A stretch of DNA of 64,000 bases from Pseudomonas iridis (GCF_017980685.1 NZ_JACXXO010000007.1:1-64000); one strand, 5' to 3'; numbered from the stretch's first letter, positions 8,507 through 17,980 are shown. Numbers and translations are program-made. Notes: generated from the letters alone by a model not told the origin.

Positions 8507-9241
8507 TCAAGCTTTGCTGATGATATTTCCCGCATGCAACCCGCATTCCTTCTGGGTTGCTTCTTCCCACCACCAGCGGCCTTCGCGCTCGTGCTGGTTC
8601 GGCAGGACAGGGCGGGTGCAAGGTTCGCAACCGATGCTGATAAAACCGCGTTCATGCAGGCTGTTGTACGGCAGCTCAAGCATGCGGATGTAGCCCCAAA
8701 TCTCTTCGCTGGTCATCTGTGCCAGCGGGTTGAATTTGTACAGGGTACGTTCCGGTGTCGAGAATGCGCTGTCGATTTCCATCACCGCAACGGCACTGCG
8801 CGTGCCCGGACTCTGGTCGCGGCGCTGGCCGGTGGCCCAGGCTTTGACGTTGGAGAGTTTGCGTCGCAGCGGCTCGATCTTGCGGATGCCGCAGCATTCG
8901 CCATGGCCGTCCTTGTAGAAACTGAACAGGCCTTTTTCCTTCACGAACGGTTCCAGTTTCGTGTAATCCGGCGAGACGATTTCGATGTCGATCTTGTAGT
9001 GCTCGCGCACTTGCTCGATGAATCGATAGGTTTCCGGGTGCAGGCGGCCGGTGTCGAGGCTGAACACTTTGACGTTCTTGTTCAGCTTCCAGGCCATGTC
9101 CACCAGCACCACATCCTCGGCGCCGCTGAAAGATATCCACAACTCGTCGCCGAACTCGGCGAACGCGAGTTTCAGGATGTCCTGAGCGGATTTGTTGGCA
9201 TAGGTCGTGGCGAGTTCCACGACATCGAACGTTGGGCTCAT
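8507..9241 (-). CDS. cysH: Phosphoadenylyl-/adenylyl-sulfate reductase
   Basis: CysH reduces activated sulfate to sulfite with thioredoxin in cytoplasmic sulfate assimilation. The 244-residue protein has the [15 protein letters not shown] nucleotide-binding segment and [12 protein letters not shown]. The cysteine pairs CCG (in [16 protein letters not shown]) and CEPC mark the [4Fe-4S] type that uses adenylylsulfate, and ECGLH near the C-terminus carries the catalytic cysteine. The extra cysteine pairs indicate an APS-reducing enzyme, as shown for Pseudomonas. It is divergent from thrH with 163 bases between the starts, an order I recall from P. aeruginosa. Confidence 0.95.
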   Translation of the reverse strand: MSPTFDVVELATTYANKSAQDILKLAFAEFGDELWISFSGAEDVVLVDMAWKLNKNVKVFSLDTGRLHPETYRFIEQVREHYKIDIEIVSPDYTKLEPFVKEKGLFSFYKDGHGECCGIRKIEPLRRKLSNVKAWATGQRRDQSPGTRSAVAVMEIDSAFSTPERTLYKFNPLAQMTSEEIWGYIRMLELPYNSLHERGFISIGCEPCTRPVLPNQHEREGRWWWEEATQKECGLHAGNIISKA

Positions 9242-9404
9242 CAGGGCGGCTTCCTACAGGTCGGTGGCGCTGGGCGCTCTATATGGCGGCGATGGTAACA
9301 AAAAGCTGCGCCGGTTGGCGCGTGCTGTGCGTTGCACGGTCGTGGTGGAGCCGCTAGAGTTCGGCGTCGCTCGACTCAATAATCAATACAAACGGGAGTG
9401 TCTT

Positions 9405-10022
9405 GTGGAAATTGCTTGCCTGGATCTTGAAGGGGTGTTGGTGCCGGAAATCTGGATCGCTTTCGCCGAAAAAACCGGAATCGAATCCCTCAAGGCCACC
9501 ACCCGGGACATTCCCGATTACGACGTGTTGATGAAGCAGCGTCTGCGCATCCTCGATGAACACGGCCTGAAGCTCTCGGACATTCAGGAAGTGATCGCCA
9601 CGCTGAAGCCGCTGGACGGCGCGGTGGAATTCGTCAACTGGCTGCGCGAGCGCTTCCAGGTGGTGATTCTGTCGGACACCTTCTACGAGTTCTCCCAGCC
9701 TTTGATGCGCCAGTTGGGATTCCCGACGTTGCTTTGCCATCGCCTGATCACGGATGAAACCGGTCGGGTGACCAGCTATCAGTTGCGTCAGAAGGATCCC
9801 AAACGTCAGTCGGTGCTGGCCTTCAAGAGCCTGTATTACCGGGTGATTGCGGCGGGTGATTCGTACAACGACACGACGATGCTGGGCGAGGCGGATGCGG
9901 GGATTCTGTTCCATGCGCCGGACAATGTAATCCGCGAGTTTCCGCAGTTTCCGGCGGTGCACACGTTTGCTGAACTGAAACAGGAATTCCTCAAGGCCTC
10001 GAATCGGGACCTGAGTTTGTAG
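9405..10022 (+). CDS. thrH: Phosphoserine phosphatase / homoserine phosphotransferase ThrH
   Basis: ThrH is a HAD enzyme that dephosphorylates phosphoserine and can move the phosphate to homoserine, linking serine and threonine synthesis. Motif I reads CLDLEGVLVPE, motif II ILSDTFYEFSQPL, motif III includes RQKDPKR, and motif IV GDSYNDTTML. From the GTG at 9405 the product is 205 residues, the length I recall for P. aeruginosa ThrH, and GGGAG lies eight bases upstream; the frame is open further upstream but has no comparable start. It precedes the converging pabB gene, separated by a REP pair. Confidence 0.92.
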   Translation: MEIACLDLEGVLVPEIWIAFAEKTGIESLKATTRDIPDYDVLMKQRLRILDEHGLKLSDIQEVIATLKPLDGAVEFVNWLRERFQVVILSDTFYEFSQPLMRQLGFPTLLCHRLITDETGRVTSYQLRQKDPKRQSVLAFKSLYYRVIAAGDSYNDTTMLGEADAGILFHAPDNVIREFPQFPAVHTFAELKQEFLKASNRDLSL

Positions 10023-10038
10023 TCGTCTGGAAGGACGC

Positions 10039-10104
10039 TTTCGCGAGCAGGCTCGCTCCCACGTGTGCAATGCATTCCATTGTGGGAGCGAGCCTGCTCG
10101 CGAA
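10039..10104. repeat. REP pair (REPIN), family A
   Basis: Two inverted palindromes of the GTGGGAGCGAGCCTGCTCGCGA type (10039-10063, 10081-10104) lie close together between the converging thrH and pabB genes. This is the shortest REP pair in the window. Confidence 0.9.
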
Positions 10105-10108
10105 GCCT

Positions 10109-11452
10109 TTAGAGATTTTGCAGGGTTTGAAGGAGGATTTTCACTTTGGTGATCGACTCCTGATATTCAGCCTGCCAGTTCGAATCGGCAACAATCCCGC
10201 CGCCACCCCAGCAGCACACCTGCCCATCCTTGACCAACAGACTGCGAATCGCGATGGAGCTGTCCATCTCGCCGCGCACGTCCAGATACAGCAACGAGCC
10301 GCAATACAAGCCGCGTCGCGTCGGCTCCAGTTCGTCGATGATCTGCATCGCGCGAATCTTCGGCGCGCCGGTGATCGAGCCGCCGGGGAAGCTGCCGGCG
10401 ATAAGGTCTAACGCGTCGCGATCCTGCGCCAGCTCACCGGTCACGCTGCTGACCAGATGGTGGACGTTGGGATAGCTCTCCAGACTGAACAACTCCGGCA
10501 CCCGCACCGAACCGATGCGACAGGTGCGCCCCAGATCGTTGCGCAGCAGGTCGACGATCATCAGGTTTTCCGCGCGATCCTTGGGGCTAGCCAGCAGTTC
10601 AGCAGCATTGGCGGCGTCTTCGGCCGGTGTCAGGCCGCGTGGGCGGGTGCCTTTGATCGGACGGGTTTCCACCTGACCCTGACTGACTTTGACGAAGCGT
10701 TCTGGCGACAGGCTTAACACCGCTCCACCGTCCGGCAAGCTCTGGAACCCGGAAAACGGTGTCGGGCAGGCTTCGCGCAGGGCGCAATAGGCCAGCCATG
10801 GATCGCCCTGGCAGGTAGCGCGGAAGCGCTGGGCGAAGTTGACCTGATAGCAGTCACCGGCCTGAATGTAATGCTGGATGCGTTCGAAGGCCTGGCGGTA
10901 ATCGTCAGCCGAGAGGTCGGCGCTCATCGGATTGTTCAGTTTGAACGGGGCCAGTGAGTCAGCAGGCAGTTGAGTGAACAACGCAATCAGGCGCTGCTTT
11001 TCGCTGTCGACGATGGATGGGTGGAAAACCAATTGGCTGGTGGCGGTCTGGTGATCACTGATCAGCGCCCAGGCATACAGGCCAAATCGTGCGTCGGGCA
11101 ATTGCAGATCATCCTGCGCCTGACTTGGCAGGTGTTCCAGATGTCGACCGAAGTCGTAGCTCAGGTAACCGATCAGGCCGCCCGCGAACGGTAACTCGAG
11201 GCCCGCTGGCAAATCAGCCTCACCCAAACGGCTCAGGTTATCGCGCAGACGTTGCAGGAAAAGACTGCCGCTTTCGTCCGGCATTACGGCCAGTTGTTCC
11301 AGCGGCCAGGCGCTGAGCAAGTCATACCGGCCACGCTCGGCACTCGGCCGACCACTGTCGAGCAGCACAGCGCCGGGGGCGTTGCGGATTGCCGCGAAGT
11401 AGTCGGCGGGATTGGCGCGGTAGGGCAGCGGGTGTACGGAACAGGTCAACAT
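10109..11452 (-). CDS. pabB: Aminodeoxychorismate synthase component I
   Basis: PabB converts chorismate and amide-derived ammonia to 4-amino-4-deoxychorismate, the first step of p-aminobenzoate and folate synthesis. The 447-residue protein carries the chorismate-binding block: GDCYQVNFAQRF, PERFVKV, PIKGTRPRG, RAENLMIVDLLRNDLGR, and the C-terminal GSITGAPKIRAM and GGGGIVADS segments. The lysine in PIKGT distinguishes aminodeoxychorismate synthases from anthranilate synthases. The start at 11452 (MLTCSVHPLPYR) is preferred; upstream codons to 11554 run into a repeat element and do not look like protein. Confidence 0.93.
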   Translation of the reverse strand: MLTCSVHPLPYRANPADYFAAIRNAPGAVLLDSGRPSAERGRYDLLSAWPLEQLAVMPDESGSLFLQRLRDNLSRLGEADLPAGLELPFAGGLIGYLSYDFGRHLEHLPSQAQDDLQLPDARFGLYAWALISDHQTATSQLVFHPSIVDSEKQRLIALFTQLPADSLAPFKLNNPMSADLSADDYRQAFERIQHYIQAGDCYQVNFAQRFRATCQGDPWLAYCALREACPTPFSGFQSLPDGGAVLSLSPERFVKVSQGQVETRPIKGTRPRGLTPAEDAANAAELLASPKDRAENLMIVDLLRNDLGRTCRIGSVRVPELFSLESYPNVHHLVSSVTGELAQDRDALDLIAGSFPGGSITGAPKIRAMQIIDELEPTRRGLYCGSLLYLDVRGEMDSSIAIRSLLVKDGQVCCWGGGGIVADSNWQAEYQESITKVKILLQTLQNL

Positions 11453-11528
11453 GGGCGGGGCAGATCGGCCGTTGAAGCGGGGTGGGGATTGTAGTCCTCT
11501 CGGCGGCCAGTTCAAAGTCAAAAGCCTA

Positions 11529-11695
11529 CCCCTCACTCCAACCCTCTCCCCCAAAGGGGCGAGGGGGAAAAGGAGTAGATCTTCAAACTTTTCAAGGCCT
11601 GAGTTCGACTCGATAGATCAGGTCGATGTACTTCGAACATTCACCTCGGTCAGTCCCCTCTCCCTCTGGGAGAGGGTTAGGGTGAGGGGCTTTTC
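11529..11695. mobile_element. MITE-like element with CCCCTCAC-type inverted ends, copy 1
   Basis: The ends at 11529-11569 and 11653-11695 are inverted copies of a CCCCTCACCCTAACCCTCTCCC-type sequence, each containing its own short palindrome (CCCTCTCCC...). The roughly 85-base interior contains ACTCGATAGATCAGGTCGAT, related to the interior of the other copies. There is no open reading frame, so it would be non-autonomous. Confidence 0.6.
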
Positions 11696-11709
11696 AGCTC
11701 TTAAGCGAT

Positions 11710-12696
11710 TCAGCCCTCTACCGCAGGAATATGCCCAAACATTTCCTGAGTAAACGCCACCCGCTCTTCCACCGACTCAGTCACGCCACGTGCCTTGAGC
11801 TCTTCCAGTCGCGCTTCCACCGCATGGGTACGCAACGTCAGACCGCAATCATTGGCGATCTGGATATTCAGCCCCGGCCGCGCATTCAGCTCAAGAATCA
11901 GCGGGCCCTTTTCCTGATCCAGCACCATGTCCACGCCGATGTAACCCAGACCACACAACTCATAACACCCGGCAGCGAGCTTCATGAAACCGTCCCAGTA
12001 GGGCAGTTGCACGCCATCCACTGCGTTGGTGGTGTCCGGGTGTTTGGTGATGATGTTGTTCAGCCAGGTGCCGCGCAGGGTCAGGCCTGTCGCCAGATCC
12101 ACGCCGACGCCAATGGCGCCCTGGTGCAGGTTGGCCTTGCCGCCGGATTGACGGGTCGGCAGGCGCAACATCGCCATTACCGGATACCCCATCAACACAA
12201 TGATGCGGATGTCCGGCACGCCTTCATAACTGATGCTTTTGAAGATCTGGTCCGGGGTCACGCGGTATTCGATCAGCGCGCGATCACGGTGCCCGCCAAG
12301 GGAATACAGGCCGGTGAGGATGCTCGAGATGTGATGCTCAAGCTCTTCGTGGGCAATGATCTTGCCCGAGACCGTGCGGTAACGGCCCTCGAAGCGGTCG
12401 GCCACCACGATGATGCCGTCACCGCCAGCGCCTTGGGCCGGTTTGATCACGAAGTCGCTATGCCCGTCGATGATCTCGCCGAGCTTGTCGATTTCCTTCT
12501 CGGTGGAAATCACGCCATACAACTCCGGCACGTGAATGCCGGCCTTGATCGCGCGTTCCTTGGTGATGATCTTGTCATCGACGATCGGGTACAGACTGCG
12601 CTTGTTGTACTTGAGCACGTAATCGGCGTTACGCCGATTGATGCCCATGATGCCCCGGGCTTCCAGGGCCTTCCAGGTCTTCCAGAAACCGAACAT
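11710..12696 (-). CDS. RimK-like ATP-grasp alpha-L-glutamate ligase-like protein
   Basis: A 328-residue ATP-grasp protein. Signs are the nucleotide-binding FVIKPAQGAGGDGIIVV, KANLHQGAIGVGVDL, and LILELNARPGLNIQIAN, the metal-binding glutamate/asparagine motif of the fold. The family ligates amino acids, often glutamate, to a carboxylate on a peptide or small molecule. Its start overlaps by one base the stop of the membrane transglutaminase-like gene (TGATG), and a retropepsin-like gene precedes that one. Comparative genomics (Iyer and colleagues on amidoligases) predicted that such triplets modify and trim peptides in the envelope. The substrate is unknown. Confidence 0.85.
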   Translation of the reverse strand: MFGFWKTWKALEARGIMGINRRNADYVLKYNKRSLYPIVDDKIITKERAIKAGIHVPELYGVISTEKEIDKLGEIIDGHSDFVIKPAQGAGGDGIIVVADRFEGRYRTVSGKIIAHEELEHHISSILTGLYSLGGHRDRALIEYRVTPDQIFKSISYEGVPDIRIIVLMGYPVMAMLRLPTRQSGGKANLHQGAIGVGVDLATGLTLRGTWLNNIITKHPDTTNAVDGVQLPYWDGFMKLAAGCYELCGLGYIGVDMVLDQEKGPLILELNARPGLNIQIANDCGLTLRTHAVEARLEELKARGVTESVEERVAFTQEMFGHIPAVEG

Positions 12697-14231
12697 CAGC
12701 TATCAGCCTTCTTCAGGAACGCCTTGAAACGCACCAGTTCGGTCAGGCGGTAACCGCGATAACGACCCATCGCCAGCATGAAGCCCACCAGAATCAGCAG
12801 GATCGCCGGGAAGGTGAACACGAAGTAGATCAGCTCGGGCACGGTCATGATCAGGTGCGCCAGGGTGGCCGCAAACAGCGTGCCGATGGCGACTTTCATC
12901 GCATGGCTGGCACCGCGTTCTTCCCAGGTAATCGACAGGCGTTCGATGGTCATGGTCAGAATCACCATCGGGAACAGCGCCACCGACAGACCCCGCTCCA
13001 GACCCAGTTTATGGCTGAACAGGCTGATTGCCGCGATCAACACCACGACAAACGTCAGCACCACCGACAGTCGCGGCAGCATTTGCAGCTTCAGGTGTTC
13101 CAGATACGACCTTAACGACAGGCCCAGCGCGGTAATCACGGTAAACAGCAGGATGCCGAAGCCCAATTGCGTTTCACGGAAGGCGAGGGCAATCAGCACC
13201 GGGGTAAACGTGCCGAGGGTCTGCAGGCCGATCAGGTTGCGCAGGATCAGGATCACCAGCACGCCGATCGGGATCATTACCATGATCATGAACGTCTGCT
13301 GGGTTTGCAGCGGCAGGCCGTAGAGCGAGTATTCGAGGAAGTTGGCGTCGGTGTTTTCGTCGGTCAGCTTGGCCAGACGAATCGCGTTCATCTCGCTGTT
13401 GTTCAGGCTGAAGGTCACGTTGGCTTTCTTGCCGCCGTCGATGGTGATCAGGTTTTCATCGCCGGTCCACCACAGCAGGCGGTCGGTCGGCAGGCCCTGT
13501 TCGCCGGTTTCCGGATTGAAGTACAGCCAGTCGGTGCCGTTGAAGCTGCGCAGCCACAGCTCAGGCGTTTGCGGCTGATCGGCGACGAGGCGGATGGTGT
13601 GGACCTTTTCCACCGGGACGTGGGCGATGGACAACAGCAGTTCGACGATTTTGGCTTTGTTCGGCGTCGATGGATCGCCGGCCAGGAGCAGTTTCACGTT
13701 GTCGTCGTTGACGTTGTTGACGCGCTTGATCGCTTCGCCGATGAAGGTTTCAACGTCGGCCGAGTGCTGGCGAATCGGTGCGAGCAGCGATTCGGCGGCG
13801 ATTTTTTCCGGGCCTTCGATGACCATGCTGTCGCGGAAGGTCGGACCTTTGGTCTTGGTTTTTTCTGCGGTGTAGCGCTTGGTCAGCACCAGACGGTAAT
13901 AAAGGGTCTGATTGCCCTTGGCGCGTCGCGCCGACCAGGTCACTTTGCGGTTGCCGTCGACGCGGTTCACCGCCACACCGTAGTTATTGGAGATGAAGCT
14001 CTCGTTGAGGCTGACGTAATCGCGGCTCAGCGGCGGCACGAACATCTGGATCTTCACCGGGTCTTTGGTGCTGGCGACGAACTCGACCTTGGCGTCGATG
14101 TTCCACAAGTCGTCGGTGGCGTCTTCGGTCACCGGGATGCCGAGTACGAAAATCTGATAGGCCGTAACCGAAACGCCCAGGAGCACCAGAATGGTGATCA
14201 GGATTTTCAGGTGGAAGGTTAGAGAACGCAT
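12696..14231 (-). CDS. Inactive transglutaminase domain fused to a 7TM module
   Basis: The 511-residue protein begins with one membrane helix (FHLKILITILVLLGVSVTAYQIF). A periplasmic region follows up to about residue 310, with a transglutaminase-like core that includes LRSFNGTDWLYFNPETGEQG; I see no complete Cys-His-Asp triad, fitting the inactive family name. From QQTFMIMVMIPIGVLVILILRNLIGLQTLG onward there are about seven helices, including the cytoplasmic-side TFTPVLIALAF segment. It probably binds a peptide substrate outside the membrane and cooperates with the ATP-grasp and retropepsin-like partners. The start at 14231 follows the upstream stop by five bases, so the three genes are tightly coupled. 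Confidence 0.8.
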   Translation of the reverse strand: MRSLTFHLKILITILVLLGVSVTAYQIFVLGIPVTEDATDDLWNIDAKVEFVASTKDPVKIQMFVPPLSRDYVSLNESFISNNYGVAVNRVDGNRKVTWSARRAKGNQTLYYRLVLTKRYTAEKTKTKGPTFRDSMVIEGPEKIAAESLLAPIRQHSADVETFIGEAIKRVNNVNDDNVKLLLAGDPSTPNKAKIVELLLSIAHVPVEKVHTIRLVADQPQTPELWLRSFNGTDWLYFNPETGEQGLPTDRLLWWTGDENLITIDGGKKANVTFSLNNSEMNAIRLAKLTDENTDANFLEYSLYGLPLQTQQTFMIMVMIPIGVLVILILRNLIGLQTLGTFTPVLIALAFRETQLGFGILLFTVITALGLSLRSYLEHLKLQMLPRLSVVLTFVVVLIAAISLFSHKLGLERGLSVALFPMVILTMTIERLSITWEERGASHAMKVAIGTLFAATLAHLIMTVPELIYFVFTFPAILLILVGFMLAMGRYRGYRLTELVRFKAFLKKADS

Positions 14232-14236
14232 GGAAA

Positions 14237-14773
14237 TTACTCGGCGGTATGAGCGGCGATGGTGCAAGCGGGTTTGCCTGCAGCGTATTTAAGACTGGGA
14301 TCGACCAGTGCGTCGAAGCGTTTCAGCGCTTCGGAACCGATCAAAAGCGGGTATTGGAACGCACTTCGGTCGGTCAGGTTCACTTCTATGCTGCGCATTG
14401 CCGAACCCATGCAGATATCCAGCTCGATCACCGGGCGTGCGGTGTACTTTTTGCCTTCTTCCGGATCGTAGTCGCCGGCGCGGCGCTTGATCTTGCTGAC
14501 TCGGGCCAGCGGGCGCTCGATAGGATGCGAATGCGCGGTGTCGATCGCCAGGTAGAAGCGTACCCAGGATTCACCATTGCGCTTGAAGCGTTTGATATCG
14601 CGGGCACTCAGCGAGGCGGTTTTTGCGCCGGTGTCGAGTTTGGCCGCGACTTCCAGATTGATGCCGTCAAGCGAGGCGTATTCGTTGAGGCCGTACACAG
14701 TTTTTTCCCCCGCGGCGGCAAGGCCGGGCAGGCAAAACAGGGCGAAGAATGTGGGAAAGGGCTTGAGTCTCAT
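14237..14773 (-). CDS. RimK-associated retropepsin-like protease, exported
   Basis: The 178-residue product starts MRLKPFPTFFALFCLPGLAAAG, a likely signal peptide cleaved after AAA or AAAG. The mature part contains AKLDTGAKTASLSA, the Asp-Thr-Gly-Ala active-site loop of retropepsin-like aspartyl proteases (the DUF785 family, often named ATP-dependent zinc protease), and ends with a LIGSEALKRF block typical of the fold. It is the first gene of the three-gene amidoligase module. The annotated zinc-protease activity is not supported by a visible zinc motif. Confidence 0.82.
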   Translation of the reverse strand: MRLKPFPTFFALFCLPGLAAAGEKTVYGLNEYASLDGINLEVAAKLDTGAKTASLSARDIKRFKRNGESWVRFYLAIDTAHSHPIERPLARVSKIKRRAGDYDPEEGKKYTARPVIELDICMGSAMRSIEVNLTDRSAFQYPLLIGSEALKRFDALVDPSLKYAAGKPACTIAAHTAE

Positions 14774-14975
14774 AAATCCTGGTGCGCAGCGTTCCGTTTT
14801 CGGTTCAGGTGCCTGGCAAAACTTGCGCAGGTTCCTTCGTGTGCCTTTCAGCTTTTTATGACAAGCCGTACAAATGGCCAGCAAATGCGGGCGGCATTCT
14901 AGCACGGTGGTTTTATGGCGCCAGCGCCCGAAGGGGTCTATAACCCTTGGGCCTCTTGAGGGACGTTATTAGACG

Positions 14976-14987
14976 ATTGTCGACAAT
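14976..14987. promoter_or_regulatory. GntR-type operator 1 of the prp cluster
   Basis: ATTGTCGACAAT is a perfect 12-base palindrome with the TTGT-N2-ACAA core. It lies 13 bases upstream of a TTGACT (15001-15006) that could be the -35 element of the regulator gene. The second copy is 73 bases downstream, about seven helical turns. Confidence 0.6.
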
Positions 14988-15048
14988 ATGTATTTTTCCT
15001 TTGACTGATGCGGCCGGATTGGCTAGTTTTTGCCGCATTGGATTTCAA

Positions 15049-15060
15049 GGTGTCGACAAT
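15049..15060. promoter_or_regulatory. GntR-type operator 2, next to the regulator start codon
   Basis: GGTGTCGACAAT keeps the TGTCGACA palindrome and the right half of operator 1. It ends two bases before the ATG of the GntR gene, so bound repressor would block transcription and cover the ribosome-binding site. Confidence 0.5.
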
Positions 15061-15061
15061 C

Positions 15062-15787
15062 ATGCTGGATCAACTCGATCCCCCGGTCATCAGCGGCGAC
15101 GATTCCGAGACGCTCTCGGAAAACGTCTTTCGACGCATTCAGGCGGCTATCGTCAGAGGCGAGATTGCTCCGGGTAGCAAGATCTCCGAGCCTGAACTGG
15201 CACGCACCTATGGCATCAGCCGGGGGCCGCTGCGTGAGGCGATCCACCGACTGGAAGGTCAGCGCCTGCTGGTGCGTGTGCCGCACGTCGGCGCGCGAGT
15301 GGTATCGCTGAGCCATGCCGAATTGCTGGAACTCTACGAAATCCGTGAATCCCTCGAAGGCATGGCGTGCCGTCTGGCGGCTGAACGCATGAGCGTCGAA
15401 GAAATCGATGAGCTGCGTCGGGTGCTGGAAACCCACGAGCGCGACGCAGCGTTTCAGGCCGGGGTCGGCTATTACCAGCAGGAAGGCGATTTCGACTTCC
15501 ACTACCGCATCATCCAGGGCAGCGGCAACCGCACGCTGACGCAGATGCTCTGCGGCGAGCTCTATCAACTGGTGCGCATGTACCGCATCCAGTTTTCGAC
15601 CACGCCGAACCGCCCGCGCCAGGCCTTCGCCGAACACCACAGGATTCTCGATGCCATCGCCGACCGTGACGGCGAACTCGCGGAATTGTTGATGCGCCGT
15701 CACATCGGCGCCTCGAAACGCAACATCGCCCGTCATTACCAGGACGGCGCCCACAATAAGACAGCCACTGAACGAGGTGAGTCATGA
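15062..15787 (+). CDS. prpR: GntR/FCD regulator of the 2-methylcitrate cluster
   Basis: A 241-residue GntR regulator. The winged helix is at about residues 20-90 ([47 protein letters not shown]), followed by the all-helical FCD effector domain with its metal-binding histidines ([17 protein letters not shown]). It differs from the sigma-54-type PrpR of enterics but occupies the same place in Pseudomonas prp clusters. It probably represses prpB onward until a propionate-derived ligand such as 2-methylcitrate accumulates; the ligand is inference. The stop overlaps the prpB start (ATGA). Confidence 0.85.
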   Translation: MLDQLDPPVISGDDSETLSENVFRRIQAAIVRGEIAPGSKISEPELARTYGISRGPLREAIHRLEGQRLLVRVPHVGARVVSLSHAELLELYEIRESLEGMACRLAAERMSVEEIDELRRVLETHERDAAFQAGVGYYQQEGDFDFHYRIIQGSGNRTLTQMLCGELYQLVRMYRIQFSTTPNRPRQAFAEHHRILDAIADRDGELAELLMRRHIGASKRNIARHYQDGAHNKTATERGES

Positions 15788-16674
15788 GTTCCAACCCGAA
15801 CACTCCAGGCCAGCGTTTCCGCGATGCGGTCGCCAGCGAGCACCCTTTGCAGGTGGTCGGCGCGATCAACGCCAACCACGCGCTGCTGGCCAAACGTGCC
15901 GGTTTCAAGGCGATCTACCTGTCCGGTGGCGGGGTGGCCGCAGGTTCCCTCGGCGTGCCGGATCTGGGCATCACCGGTCTGGATGACGTGCTCACCGACG
16001 TACGGCGCATCACCGACGTCTGCGATCTGCCGCTGCTGGTGGATGTCGACACCGGTTTCGGTTCTTCGGCCTTCAACGTGGCGCGCACCGTCAAATCGAT
16101 GATCAAGTTCGGCGCGGCGGCGATTCACATCGAAGACCAGGTCGGCGCCAAGCGCTGCGGCCATCGTCCGAATAAAGAGATCGTCAGCCAGCAGGAAATG
16201 GTCGACCGCATCAAGGCTGCCGTCGATGCCCGTACCGACGACAGCTTCGTGATCATGGCGCGTACCGATGCGCTGGCCGTTGAAGGTCTGGAGTCTGCTC
16301 TGGATCGCGCTGCGGCGTGCATTGAGGCTGGCGCCGACATGATCTTCCCGGAAGCCATCACAGAACTTGAGATGTACAAGCTGTTCGCCAGTCGCGTGAA
16401 AGCGCCGATTCTGGCCAACATCACCGAGTTCGGCGCAACGCCGCTGTACACCACCGAGCAACTGGCCGGCGCCGATGTGTCGCTGGTGCTGTACCCGCTC
16501 TCGGCGTTCCGCGCGATGAACAAGGCTGCGGAAAATGTCTACACCGCGATCCGCCGCGACGGCACACAGCAGAATGTCATCGACACCATGCAGACTCGCA
16601 TGGAACTTTACGATCGCATCGATTACCACACGTTCGAGCAGAAGCTCGATGCGTTGTTTGCGGCGAAAAAATGA
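15784..16674 (+). CDS. prpB: 2-Methylisocitrate lyase
   Basis: PrpB cleaves 2-methylisocitrate to pyruvate and succinate, the last step of the 2-methylcitrate cycle for propionyl-CoA. The 296-residue protein has the isocitrate-lyase-superfamily core: [25 protein letters not shown] for magnesium, [12 protein letters not shown] with the catalytic cysteine, and [12 protein letters not shown]. The ATG overlaps the regulator's stop by four bases, which indicates translational coupling. Confidence 0.95.
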   Translation: MSSNPNTPGQRFRDAVASEHPLQVVGAINANHALLAKRAGFKAIYLSGGGVAAGSLGVPDLGITGLDDVLTDVRRITDVCDLPLLVDVDTGFGSSAFNVARTVKSMIKFGAAAIHIEDQVGAKRCGHRPNKEIVSQQEMVDRIKAAVDARTDDSFVIMARTDALAVEGLESALDRAAACIEAGADMIFPEAITELEMYKLFASRVKAPILANITEFGATPLYTTEQLAGADVSLVLYPLSAFRAMNKAAENVYTAIRRDGTQQNVIDTMQTRMELYDRIDYHTFEQKLDALFAAKK

Positions 16675-16676
16675 AG

Positions 16677-16756
16677 ATCAAAAGATCGCAGCCTCGTTTC
16701 ACTCGACAGCTCCTACATGGATCTTTGTAGGAGCTGCCGCAGGCTGCGATCTTTTA
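16677..16756. repeat. REP pair, family C
   Basis: Inverted copies of TGTAGGAGCTGCCGCAGGCT plus CGATCTTTT, the left copy with a changed middle (AGCCTCGTTTCACTCGACAG). It lies between prpB and prpC inside the operon and could give a stabilising or attenuating hairpin in the mRNA. Confidence 0.8.
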
Positions 16757-16810
16757 CAAACAACACCGAAATTGCAGATTCCCTAACAAATTCAAAAATT
16801 GGAGACAGCA

Positions 16811-17938
16811 ATGGCCGAAGCAAAAGTACTCAGTGGCGCCGGGCTCCGGGGCCAGGTTGCCGGGCAAACCGCACTGTCCACCGTAGGCCAGGCCGGTGCC
16901 GGGCTGACCTATCGCGGCTACGACGTGCGCGAACTGGCAGCCGATGCGCAATTTGAAGAAGTGGCGTACCTGCTGCTGTACGGCGAACTGCCGACCCAGG
17001 CCGAACTCGACGCTTATCAAGGCAAGCTGAGCAAGCTGCGCGACCTGCCGCAGGCGCTGAAAGAAGTGCTGGAACGCATCCCCGCCGACGCCCACCCGAT
17101 GGACGTGATGCGCACCGGATGCTCGTTCCTTGGCAACATCGAACCGGAGAAAGACTTCTCCGAACAGCGCGACAAGACTGACCGTCTGCTGGCCGCGTTC
17201 CCGGCGATCATGTGCTACTGGTATCGCTTCAGCCACGATGGCAAACGCATCAACTGCGTGACCGATGAACAATCCATCGGTGGCCACTTCCTGCACTTGC
17301 TGCACGACAAGAAGCCGAGCGAACTGCACGTCAAAGTGATGAACGTGTCGCTGATTCTCTACGCCGAACACGAATTCAACGCCTCGACCTTCACCGCCCG
17401 TGTTTGCGCGTCGACCCTGTCCGATCTGTATTCCTGCGTCACGGCGGCCATCGGTTCGTTGCGCGGCCCGCTGCACGGCGGCGCCAACGAAGCGGCGATG
17501 GAAATGATCGAGCGCTTTTCGTCGCCCGAAGACGCGATCAAAGGCACCCTCGGCATGCTCGAGCGCAAAGACAAGATCATGGGGTTCGGCCACGCGATCT
17601 ATAAGGACAGCGACCCGCGCAACGAGGTGATCAAGGGCTGGGCGAAAAAGCTTTCTGATGAAGTCGGCGACAAGGTGCTGTTCGCGGTTTCCGAAGCCAT
17701 CGACAAGACCATGTGGGAGCAGAAGAAACTGTTTCCGAACGCCGACTTCTACCACGCCTCGGCGTACCACTTCATGGGCATCCCGACCAAGCTGTTCACA
17801 CCGATCTTCGTCTGCTCGCGCCTGACCGGCTGGGCGGCGCACGTGTTCGAACAACGCGCCAACAACCGCATCATCCGCCCAAGCGCCGAATACGTCGGCG
17901 TAGAACAGCGCAAGTTCGTGCCAATCGAACGTCGCTGA
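16811..17938 (+). CDS. prpC: 2-Methylcitrate synthase
   Basis: PrpC condenses propionyl-CoA with oxaloacetate to 2-methylcitrate. The 375-residue protein has citrate-synthase-type active-site segments: SIGGHFLHLL, RGPLHGGANEAAME with a catalytic His, MGFGHAIYK with the second His, and PNADFYHASAYHFMGIP with the catalytic Asp. GGAGA lies before the ATG at 16811; an in-frame ATG at 16799 overlaps that site and is less likely. Length and motifs fit methylcitrate synthases of this operon type. Confidence 0.95.
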   Translation: MAEAKVLSGAGLRGQVAGQTALSTVGQAGAGLTYRGYDVRELAADAQFEEVAYLLLYGELPTQAELDAYQGKLSKLRDLPQALKEVLERIPADAHPMDVMRTGCSFLGNIEPEKDFSEQRDKTDRLLAAFPAIMCYWYRFSHDGKRINCVTDEQSIGGHFLHLLHDKKPSELHVKVMNVSLILYAEHEFNASTFTARVCASTLSDLYSCVTAAIGSLRGPLHGGANEAAMEMIERFSSPEDAIKGTLGMLERKDKIMGFGHAIYKDSDPRNEVIKGWAKKLSDEVGDKVLFAVSEAIDKTMWEQKKLFPNADFYHASAYHFMGIPTKLFTPIFVCSRLTGWAAHVFEQRANNRIIRPSAEYVGVEQRKFVPIERR

Positions 17939-17980
17939 ATGGTGAGGGCTGAACACTGATCTCGACGTTCACCTGAATCC

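Noticed and set aside
10109..11554. Longer pabB starting at 11554
   Set aside because: The added 34 codons run into the end of the MITE-like element; the ATG at 11452 gives the normal PabB N-terminus.
14237..14773. Assignment as an ATP-dependent zinc protease by function
   Set aside because: No zinc-binding or ATP-binding motif is visible; the DTGA loop supports a retropepsin-like fold, so only the family link was kept.
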